Part shown: piece after piece, positions 51,335 through 58,524 of the stretch
Numbering within the stretch: the stretch's first letter is position 1
Layout of the letters: every line of letters begins with the position of its first letter
Assembly (NCBI GenBank): GCA_964628985.1
Contig: CAZVNJ010000010.1
Span: 1 to 64,000 of the forward strand
DNA length: 64,000 nucleotides
Direction: 5' to 3'
Source of the DNA: SURF-43 sp964628985
GTDB lineage: Bacteria; Chloroflexota; Dehalococcoidia; UBA2979
Notes under the pieces: model-generated
Database searches by the model: none
What the model saw: the letters and a program-made list of their open reading frames with translations, nothing else
Told to the model about the DNA's origin: nothing
Program-made: the position numbers and the translations under genes

Positions 51335-52693
51335 GTGGCCGACCCGACCAGTCGAAGACGCGTCCTGATCATGGGCGCCGCTGGGCGAGACTTCCATAAC
51401 TTCAACGTCGCGTTTCGTGGACGCGATGACGCTGTGGTGGTGGCGTTCACGGCGACCCAGATCCCCGGCATCTCGGGCCGCCGCTACCCCGCGGCACTCG
51501 CGGGCGCTGGTTACCCGCACGGCATCCCCATCGAGGACGAGGCGATGCTCGAGGAGGTCTGCCGCCGCGAGGGAGTGGAGGAGGTCGTCTTCGCCTACAG
51601 CGACGTGAGGCACGAGGCGGTGATGCACGCGGCCTCGCGGGCACTCGCGGTCGGTGCCGACTTCACTCTGCTGGGCCCGGACGCCACGATGCTGACTTCC
51701 GCCCGCCCGGTGATCGCAGTCTCGGCTGCGCGCACCGGGGCAGGGAAGTCGCAAACCGCACGCTGGATCAGCCGCCGCCTCCGCGAGCAAGGCATCCGCG
51801 TCGCAACTCTGAGGCATCCCATGCCCTATGGCGACCTTGAGGCGCAACGGGTGCAGCGATTCGCGACACTGGAAGACCTCGACCGCGCCGACTGCACGCT
51901 GGAGGAGCGCGAGGAGTACGAACCGCACATCGCTGCCGGCGCGGTGATCTACGCCGGTGTGGACTACCAGGCGATCCTCGAGCAGGCGGAGGCCGAAGCC
52001 GACATCATCATCTGGGAGGGCGGCAATAACGACTTCCCGTTCGTCCGACCGGACCTCCACATCGTGCTCACGGATGCGCTGAGGCCGGACGACGGCGACC
52101 GCTACCACCCCGGCGAGGCTGCCCTTCGGATGGCGGACGTCGTGATCGTCGCGAAGGTCAATGCCGCGTCTGCGGAAGAAGTCGCGCGCGTGACCGCGCA
52201 GGCTCGATCACTCAATCCGGCTGCCACCATCGTGCGCGGTGCCTCGCCCGTTGTGCTGGATGACGTGGAAGCGGTGCGTGGAGTGCGAGTGCTCGTCGTA
52301 GACGACGGGCCGACGCTGACGCATGGAGGGATGTCCTATGGTGCGGGGTACGTCGCAGCGATCGAGGCGGGTGCAGAAGTGATTGACCCCCTTCCCTGTG
52401 CCGTCCCTGAGTTGAGGGCTGCGCTCGCGAAGTACGACCACTTGGCGCGTGTGCTGCCGGCCCTCGGCTACGGCGAGGAGCAACTCAAGTCGCTCGCGGC
52501 GAGCATCGCCGCGGCCCCAGTCGACGTCGTCGTGTCCGGGACGCCGATCGACCTCGCGGCCCTTGTGTCGGTGCCTCAGCGCATCATCCGTGCTCGCTAT
52601 GAATACGCAGACACAGGCGAGCCCTCCCTTGCGGCAGTGATCGATGACGCGATCCGGCGTCTGCTGCCTGGCTATTCGCGCGACCCGGAGTGA
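51335..52693 (+). CDS. Cyclic 2,3-diphosphoglycerate synthase-like P-loop NTPase
   Basis: A 452-residue P-loop protein related to cyclic 2,3-diphosphoglycerate synthase of thermophilic archaea. Its N-terminal Rossmann-like part begins RRRVLIMGAAGRDFHNFNV, the P-loop is SAARTGAGKSQTAR (about 130-143), and EYEPHI plus IIIWEGGNNDFPF follow. The GTG at 51335 is preceded by GGAGG with 5-nt spacing, better than the ATG at 51323. In archaea the product is a thermoprotectant; bacterial homologs are not characterised, so substrate is uncertain. Confidence 0.75.
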   Translation: MADPTSRRRVLIMGAAGRDFHNFNVAFRGRDDAVVVAFTATQIPGISGRRYPAALAGAGYPHGIPIEDEAMLEEVCRREGVEEVVFAYSDVRHEAVMHAASRALAVGADFTLLGPDATMLTSARPVIAVSAARTGAGKSQTARWISRRLREQGIRVATLRHPMPYGDLEAQRVQRFATLEDLDRADCTLEEREEYEPHIAAGAVIYAGVDYQAILEQAEAEADIIIWEGGNNDFPFVRPDLHIVLTDALRPDDGDRYHPGEAALRMADVVIVAKVNAASAEEVARVTAQARSLNPAATIVRGASPVVLDDVEAVRGVRVLVVDDGPTLTHGGMSYGAGYVAAIEAGAEVIDPLPCAVPELRAALAKYDHLARVLPALGYGEEQLKSLAASIAAAPVDVVVSGTPIDLAALVSVPQRIIRARYEYADTGEPSLAAVIDDAIRRLLPGYSRDPE

Positions 52694-52742
52694 GCGCTTC
52701 GACTAGACAGGAGGCCGCGGGGGAGTCAACGTCGATCGCATC

Positions 52743-53780
52743 ATGGACGAGTCACAAGTCGAATCCGTCGCGACGCTGAGGCGGATTGCGTTCCTCCTGG
52801 AGCAGGTCGGGGAACCGTCGTATCGGAGTCGGGCGTTCCGTCGCGCGGCGGACGCCGTCGCATCGCTCACGCCTGCCGAGTTCGTGGACCGCGTGCAACG
52901 CGGCAGCCTCGCGGAGTTGCCCGGGGTGGGGCCGGTGACGGCCGGTATCGTCGCCGAAGCCGTGCAGGGCGAGGACCCGGCCTACCTCGTCCGCCTCCAG
53001 GCTCGCGCGGCGGAGTCAGCGGACTCGCCTGGCGGACAGCTCTGGACGGCCCTCCGAGGTGACTGCCACGTCCATTCCGACTGGTCCGATGGAGTTGCAC
53101 CGATTCAGGAGATGGCCAAAGCGGCCGTCGAGATGGGCGCCGAATACATCGTCCTCACCGACCACTCGCCGACCCTACGCATCGCCCGCGGGCTGAGCCC
53201 TGATCGACTGCGGGCGCAGTTAGACGTCGTCGCGGGTCTCAACAGTGAATTGGCCCCGTTCCGCATCCTCACCGGCATCGAGGTCGACATCCTCCCGGAC
53301 GGCACCCTGGACCAGGAGGAGGAACTGCTCGCGCGGCTCGACGTGGTTGTCGGCAGTGTGCACAGTCAGTTGCGCATGGAGCGCGAAGCAATGACCGAGC
53401 GCCTGTTGAGGGCGATCGCCAACCCACATCTGGACATCCTGGGCCACTGCACGGGTCGTATGAAGACGCGACGCCGCGACCGTCCGGAATCAGAGTTCGA
53501 CTCGGCTCGTGTGTTTGCTGCATGTGCTCGGCTGGGCAAGGCGGTCGAAGTGAATTCGTTGAGGGAGCGTCGCGACCCACCTCGGCGCCTGATGCGAGAA
53601 GCACTGGCGGAAGGGTGCCTTTTCGCGATTGACAGTGACGCGCATGCGCCGGGGGCGATCTCCGGGCGACGTCTCGGTTGCGACCGTGCGGCCGATGTGG
53701 GCATTCCACCTGAGCGAGTGGTGAACACGCTGACCGCAGACGACCTCGTGGACTGGGCGAGAGGGCATGGCAGGCCATAG
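52743..53780 (+). CDS. HhH-PHP domain protein (PolX-like without polymerase domain)
   Basis: A 345-residue protein. Residues 1 to about 85 contain the helix-hairpin-helix region of PolX enzymes (AFRRAADAVASL, LAELPGVGPVTAGIVAEAV). Residues about 100-340 form a PHP phosphoesterase with a full metal set: DCHVHSDWSDG, LTDHS, TGIEVDI, GSVHS, LGHCTGR and IDSDAHAPG. The nucleotidyltransferase palm of PolX is absent. A 3'-phosphoesterase or nuclease role in DNA repair is likely. Starts 49 nt after the cyclic-DPG-synthase-like gene. Confidence 0.87.
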   Translation: MDESQVESVATLRRIAFLLEQVGEPSYRSRAFRRAADAVASLTPAEFVDRVQRGSLAELPGVGPVTAGIVAEAVQGEDPAYLVRLQARAAESADSPGGQLWTALRGDCHVHSDWSDGVAPIQEMAKAAVEMGAEYIVLTDHSPTLRIARGLSPDRLRAQLDVVAGLNSELAPFRILTGIEVDILPDGTLDQEEELLARLDVVVGSVHSQLRMEREAMTERLLRAIANPHLDILGHCTGRMKTRRRDRPESEFDSARVFAACARLGKAVEVNSLRERRDPPRRLMREALAEGCLFAIDSDAHAPGAISGRRLGCDRAADVGIPPERVVNTLTADDLVDWARGHGRP

Positions 53781-53881
53781 CGTCGTCAGCATCGCCAGAA
53801 AGTTGGTATGCCTGTCCGTCATATGGGAATGGCCGGTGAAACTTCAATCGCAGTACCGTTCCCTCGAACCGAGGAGGCGCC

Positions 53882-54703
53882 GTGACGGAACGGACCAGGC
53901 CGCTGGCTCAGCCACCAGTTCCGCAGAGCGCCGCGACATGGCAAATCCCGGCTCGGTTTCGGCCATTCGTCCGTCTGTTCGTCGTGGCTGTCCTGGTCAT
54001 GGTCGCGGACTTCGCGACCAGCCACCTCGTCCGGCAGGGCGCGACGTTCGACTTCCCTGCGGTCACAGTGGTCCGGCTTGTCGCATCGCTGTTGATCCTT
54101 CGTTATCCGCTGGCCGGATTCGTCGTGTCGCTGGAGGTCGACAAGTGGGACTGGTTCTGGCTGGGCATGGCGGACCGCAGCGCTGCGGACCAGGACCTGT
54201 ACCAGTCATGGGACAAGTCGGTCGACCTGATCTGCCTCGCGATCGCCCTGATCGTGGTGTTGCAGTGGCCGGACCGGCGGGCGAGATGGTTGGCGCTGGG
54301 GACATTCGCCTGGCGGACGGCCGGAGTGGTGGCCGCGATCATGCTCGGCCATCGCTGGCTGCTGATCGTGTTCCCGAACGTGTTTGAGAGCATTTATCTG
54401 ACGTACATGATCTTCCGTGTACTGAGCGGTCATCAGCAGATGCTGCACAGTGTGAAGGCCACCGCGCTCGTGGGGCTTGCGCTCCTCATCCCGAAAGTCA
54501 GCGCAGAGGTGTTCCTGCATGCCTTCAACGATCGCCCGTGGCACATGTTCTCTGTGCTTCCCGGGGGGTTCTCCTTCCTCGACGCATGGCTGTGGGGGCT
54601 AGCCCTCTACGCGCTGCCGCTCGTGGTGTTGGTCATCAGCATGCAACACGCCGAGGGGCGAGCGACGCGAGGCGATCCGGAGGCCCAGGTCAGCGCCGTC
54701 TAG
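53882..54703 (+). CDS. Multi-pass membrane protein, unknown function
   Basis: A 273-residue protein with about seven hydrophobic segments and no family I recognise. An aromatic, acidic loop after helix 2 (LEVDKWDWFWLGMADRS) and the conserved-looking SWDKSVDLICL are the most distinctive parts. GTG start with GAGGAGG 5 nt upstream. Not evidently part of an operon; a 173-bp gap with hairpins separates it from the metallopeptidase gene. Confidence 0.65.
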   Translation: MTERTRPLAQPPVPQSAATWQIPARFRPFVRLFVVAVLVMVADFATSHLVRQGATFDFPAVTVVRLVASLLILRYPLAGFVVSLEVDKWDWFWLGMADRSAADQDLYQSWDKSVDLICLAIALIVVLQWPDRRARWLALGTFAWRTAGVVAAIMLGHRWLLIVFPNVFESIYLTYMIFRVLSGHQQMLHSVKATALVGLALLIPKVSAEVFLHAFNDRPWHMFSVLPGGFSFLDAWLWGLALYALPLVVLVISMQHAEGRATRGDPEAQVSAV

Positions 54704-54813
54704 GGCGCAGCGTTCACGAAACCGCAATGCTGCACGAGCGCCCGGTTACCGGCCCGCGAGGGGACACGACATACCCTGTCGTCAGTGGGAGAGCAGCAAC
54801 GCAACACCACTCG

Positions 54814-54841
54814 GGAGGGTCTCCGGCGACGGGGACCCTCC
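54814..54841. terminator. Hairpin between membrane-protein and metallopeptidase genes
   Basis: GGAGGGTC (54814-54821) pairs perfectly with GACCCTCC (54834-54841) across a 12-nt loop. It could end the upstream transcript or fold in the leader of the metallopeptidase mRNA; no T-tract. Confidence 0.4.
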
Positions 54842-54850
54842 TGCGTGTGA

Positions 54851-54864
54851 GTGCTGTCCAGCAC
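54851..54864 (+). promoter_or_regulatory. Short hairpin abutting the metallopeptidase RBS
   Basis: GTGCTG-TC-CAGCAC ends exactly where the AGGAG ribosome-binding site (54865-54869) begins. It could limit or tune ribosome access; a role is not shown. Confidence 0.3.
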
Positions 54865-54876
54865 AGGAGTGTCCGC

Positions 54877-55758
54877 ATGCCCTCCTTCGATGACCTCAAG
54901 GTAGATGTGTCAGGAGTCGACGACCGCCGCGGGCGTGGCCTCGGAGCGCCCATCGCGCTCGGTGGGGGCGGCCTCGGGATCGTCGGCGTGATCCTCGTCT
55001 TGCTGGTGAACGTGCTCGGAGGTGGCGGAGAGTCTTCCTTTCTGACCGACAGCACCTCCAGCCAGGGGACTGGCGAAAGCACCGCCGAACTCAGCGCTCG
55101 CTGCAACTCCGAGGGTGCCATCGAGCGGTACGACGACTGCTACCTCATCAAGTCGTACAACGAGATCAACGAAGTCTGGGCGTCCCAGTTTGCGGACGGC
55201 GGCTACGAGAAGCCACGCCTCGTCTTCTTCGAACAGGCCGTCTCAACCGCCTGCGGGACAGCCTCCTCCGAGGTGGGCCCGTTCTACTGTCCGCTGGACC
55301 GGAGTGTGTACTTCGACCTCGGCTTCCTCGCCGCGCTCCAGCAGCAGTTCGGTGCGCAGGGCCGTTACGCGCAGACGTACATAGTCGCGCACGAGGTGGG
55401 CCACCACATCCAGACGCTCACGGGCACCGAGCCCCGCGTGCGGGCGGCGCAACAACGAGGCGGAGACGCGCAGGCGCTCGCGATCGGTGTCGAACTGCAG
55501 GCGGACTGCTACGCGGGTGCCTGGAGCGCCCTCGCCAACCAGGCCGGCAACTTCTCGATCTCAGAACGAGAACTCGACCAGGCGCTGAACGCGGCCGCGG
55601 CCGTCGGGGACGACCGCATCCAGCAGAAGACGCAGGGACGCGTGGACCCGGAGTCATGGACGCACGGATCAGCCGAGCAGCGTCGCGACGCTTTCCTCAC
55701 TGGCTACCGGGCGGCCCAGGGCAGCGCCTGCACCTCATTCGTGCCTCTGAGCTCCTGA
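54877..55758 (+). CDS. Neutral zinc metallopeptidase (YpfJ-like)
   Basis: A 293-residue protein with an N-terminal membrane helix (about 34-52) and an external peptidase domain. The zinc motif HEVGHH is at about 172-177, and the third ligand Glu lies in GVELQADCYAGAW downstream, as in the YpfJ/KPN_02809 family. Four Cys residues in the mature part could form disulfides. AGGAG lies 7 nt before the ATG. Its end overlaps the convergent membrane-protein gene by 24 nt. The physiological substrate is unknown. Confidence 0.9.
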   Translation: MPSFDDLKVDVSGVDDRRGRGLGAPIALGGGGLGIVGVILVLLVNVLGGGGESSFLTDSTSSQGTGESTAELSARCNSEGAIERYDDCYLIKSYNEINEVWASQFADGGYEKPRLVFFEQAVSTACGTASSEVGPFYCPLDRSVYFDLGFLAALQQQFGAQGRYAQTYIVAHEVGHHIQTLTGTEPRVRAAQQRGGDAQALAIGVELQADCYAGAWSALANQAGNFSISERELDQALNAAAAVGDDRIQQKTQGRVDPESWTHGSAEQRRDAFLTGYRAAQGSACTSFVPLSS

Positions 55759-56331
55759 GAAGGCGTCAACTGTCAGTTCCCTGGCGAGGAGAGACGCCAC
55801 CATAGCCGCGCATGCTGACCCCGCCAGACCGAGGCCGAGGTCGCCGAGGGTGTCCGTGTACGCCGTTGCCAGTTCAGGTGAGTTCCGGATGAACGAGACG
55901 TACTCGGCGAGTTCCCACAGGATGGCGCTCACCGCCCCGAAACCGAGCACGATCCCCGCCGTCGTCAGCCGCCCCAGCCGATGCCGCAGGAGGAGCGCCC
56001 CGGCCCCGCTCGAGAGCAGCCACCAGTTCACGAAGTGGTTCGCGTCATCCCACCACTCGACAGTGTCGTAGACGTCGAGGGCGTTTCCCGAAACGTCGAT
56101 CAGAAACGGCAGTCCCAGCAGTACGTCCGCCCCATGCGGGTATCGAGGGTGCATCCGCCTCGCGGCCCAGAGGGCTGGCAACACCAGCACTGCGAGCGGA
56201 TAGGTGGCGAGGCGCGAGCCAAACGCCTTGCCTTCGAACTGGTCAAGGCCAGAGAACGCTCCGAATGCCAGCAGGGCGACTAGCGCGACCTTGGTGGCGA
56301 GGTTGAGAGACGGGAGCAGTGGCACGCGCAT
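55735..56331 (-). CDS. DUF2238-like membrane protein
   Basis: A 198-residue protein with about five helices. The segment TVEWWDDANHFVNWWLL, followed by ILWELAEYVSFI and DTLGDLGLGLAG, resembles the Asp-Asp-x-x-His and Trp-Glu signatures of DUF2238 (YjdF-like) membrane proteins. The frame is open to 56400, but the Met at 56331 is preferred because the longer version would abut the divergent ligase ATG directly; start confidence is modest. Its 3' end overlaps the metallopeptidase gene. Confidence 0.65.
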   Translation of the reverse strand: MRVPLLPSLNLATKVALVALLAFGAFSGLDQFEGKAFGSRLATYPLAVLVLPALWAARRMHPRYPHGADVLLGLPFLIDVSGNALDVYDTVEWWDDANHFVNWWLLSSGAGALLLRHRLGRLTTAGIVLGFGAVSAILWELAEYVSFIRNSPELATAYTDTLGDLGLGLAGSACAAMVASLLARELTVDAFSGAQRHE

Positions 56332-56400
56332 CGGCTGAGTCTGGCCCTCGCCCTCCGCCGAGGCAAGCCCACAGGAATGGGAAGCACCTAGGATCGTCAC

Positions 56401-57453
56401 ATGGCACTCGAACTCCCGTTCCAGCCGCCGCTGGAACCCATGCTCTCGGCCAGCCAGGACGAGATCCCGGCTGGCAGCGGCTGGCGATACGAGCCGAAAT
56501 GGGACGGGTTCCGCACGCTCGTCTTCTTCGACGGCACTGAGGTCTACCTCCAGAGTCGGGACCTGCGTCCGCTCGGTCGATACTTCCCTGAGGTCGTCTC
56601 AGGGTTGGCCGAAGTACTTCCGGCGCCTGTGGTGCTCGACGGCGAGATCGTCGTGATGACCGAGCACGGGCTCAGTTTCGACCTGCTGCAGATGCGCCTG
56701 CACCCGGCGGAGTCGCGTGTGCGCAAACTCTCCGTGGAGACGCCGGCGCAGTTCGTCGCCTTCGACCTCGTCGCCGAGGGCGAGGAGGACCTCCGCCCAC
56801 GCCCGTTTAGGGAGCGGCACCAGCGGCTACAGACGCTGCTGCCGGCTGACACGCCACCCTTGTATCGATCGCCCTCGACGACGGACCATGCGCTCGCCGT
56901 CGACTGGTTCCATCGCTTCGAGGGAGCGGGCTTTGACGGCGTGATCGCGAAGCGCGAGGACGCTGCCTATCAGCCCGGTGTCCGCGCGCTCGTGAAGGTG
57001 AAGCACCGCCGCACCGCCGACTGCGTCGTCGCGGGGTTCCGCTGGGCGAAGGACCAGCAGGGGACGGCGGTCGGCTCGCTTCTCCTCGGCCTCTACGACG
57101 CGTCCGGCGTCCTGCACCACGTGGGGCACACCTCGAGTTTCAAGGCGCCGGAGAAGCGGGCGCTCGTGGCGCGCCTCGGCCCCTTGGTAACCGAAGACGA
57201 AGGCCAGGGGTTTGGGCACGGCCGGACGCCGGGGACGCCCAGCCGATGGAGCAGCGGTAAGGACGTCTCCTGGGTGCGGCTGCGGCCCGTACTTGTCTGC
57301 GAGGTCGCCTTCGACCACCTGCAGGGTGACCGATTCCGCCACGGCACGACGTTTCAACGCTGGCGTCCTGACAAGCCAGCCGAGGACTGCACCTACGACC
57401 AACTCGGCACGGCGGTGCCGGCCGAACTGCGCGACCTGCTGCTGCCCGGCTAG
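56401..57453 (+). CDS. ATP-dependent DNA ligase (LigC/LigD-ligase type)
   Basis: A 350-residue ATP-dependent DNA ligase. Motif I is EPKWDGFR with adenylated K33; motif III LDGEIVV, motif IV FDGVIAKR and motif V ALVKVKH follow, with an OB-fold C-terminus ending in the motif-VI-like FRHGTTFQRWRPDK. It seals nicks or end-joined breaks. It is convergent with a LigD-type polymerase gene, the two stop codons overlapping by 4 nt, so the pair looks like a split end-joining system. Confidence 0.92.
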   Translation: MALELPFQPPLEPMLSASQDEIPAGSGWRYEPKWDGFRTLVFFDGTEVYLQSRDLRPLGRYFPEVVSGLAEVLPAPVVLDGEIVVMTEHGLSFDLLQMRLHPAESRVRKLSVETPAQFVAFDLVAEGEEDLRPRPFRERHQRLQTLLPADTPPLYRSPSTTDHALAVDWFHRFEGAGFDGVIAKREDAAYQPGVRALVKVKHRRTADCVVAGFRWAKDQQGTAVGSLLLGLYDASGVLHHVGHTSSFKAPEKRALVARLGPLVTEDEGQGFGHGRTPGTPSRWSSGKDVSWVRLRPVLVCEVAFDHLQGDRFRHGTTFQRWRPDKPAEDCTYDQLGTAVPAELRDLLLPG

Positions 57454-58490
57454 GCCTCGGAGGGCTTGCGCCGGCTGCGCGTCGCGCCTGGCTTCTTCGC
57501 CCGGCTCGGCTGAACGCGAGGCGGCTCACCGGGCTGCTTCCGGAACTGTGGCGGCCACGGGGCGTCGCCCTGACCTTCGCGCTCATGTTGGGCGACGAGG
57601 TCGAGCAGCGGCTGCAGCGAGTGCTGCACATCGTCGATCGTGGCTCCCGGGTCTCCTCGCTCGCGGAGGCGTGCGGGAACGGTCGCGAGGGTGAACGCGG
57701 CCGCGTCCACCTCGGGCACCTCGTCCCACTCAAGCGGGCAGGAGACGCGACCGTCCGGCTTGGCTCGCACCGAGTACGCGGATGCGACGGTGCGGTCGCG
57801 TGCGTTCTGGTTGTAGTCGATGAACACCCCGTGCCGCTCCTCCTTCCACCACGCCGTGGTCGCGAGGTCTGGCGCCCGGCGTTCCACCTCGCGCCCGAGG
57901 GCGAGGGCGGCTCGTCGCACGTCGGAGAAGTCCCAGCGGGGCTCGATGCGGACGTTGATGTGGATGCCGCGCGATCCGGAGGTCTTCGGATACCCGCGGT
58001 AGCCGAGTTCCTTCAGTACTTCGCCGGTAAGCGCGGCCACCTGTCGGACGGCGTCGAAGCCCGCTTCGGGGGTGGGGTCGAGGTCCACGCGCAGTTCGTC
58101 CGGATGGTCAACGTCGTCACTACGCACGGGCCAGGGGTTGAGGTCGATGCAACCGAGGTTCGCCATCCAGATGATGTCCGCGACTTCGTCCGCCACGACC
58201 ATGTCCGCCGAACGACCGCTCGGGTAGGTGATGCGTGTCGTGTTGACCCAGTCGGGGCGCTTGTCGGGGGCGCGCTTCTGGAAGAACGGGTCCTCGCCGA
58301 TGCCGTTCACGTAGCGCTTGAGCACCATCGGCCGGCGGTGGACGCCGCGGAGGGCGGCCTCGCCGACGGCGAGGTAGTACTCGATGAGGTCGCGCTTCGT
58401 GAAGCCAGCCTCGGGGAAGTAGACCTTGTCCGGGTTGGTGACCCGGACGGCCCGTCCGCCTACATCGAGCGTAATCGATGGCGTCGCCAT
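57450..58490 (-). CDS. ligD: LigD-type polymerase/primase domain protein
   Basis: A 346-residue stand-alone polymerase domain of the bacterial LigD/archaeo-eukaryotic primase family used in non-homologous end joining. The catalytic pair is D136/D138 in RVDLDPTP; SGSRGIHINVRI is the nucleotide-binding loop, and NPDKVYFPEAGFTKRDLIEYY the phosphate-binding N-terminus. A basic C-terminal tail (from about 310) replaces the ligase and nuclease domains of full LigD. The ATG at 58490 fits the family start. No ku gene is in the window. Confidence 0.92.
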   Translation of the reverse strand: MATPSITLDVGGRAVRVTNPDKVYFPEAGFTKRDLIEYYLAVGEAALRGVHRRPMVLKRYVNGIGEDPFFQKRAPDKRPDWVNTTRITYPSGRSADMVVADEVADIIWMANLGCIDLNPWPVRSDDVDHPDELRVDLDPTPEAGFDAVRQVAALTGEVLKELGYRGYPKTSGSRGIHINVRIEPRWDFSDVRRAALALGREVERRAPDLATTAWWKEERHGVFIDYNQNARDRTVASAYSVRAKPDGRVSCPLEWDEVPEVDAAAFTLATVPARLRERGDPGATIDDVQHSLQPLLDLVAQHEREGQGDAPWPPQFRKQPGEPPRVQPSRAKKPGATRSRRKPSEA

Positions 58491-58524
58491 GGATCGAGGG
58501 TACTCCTCTGGCTGCCGCCCTCCG

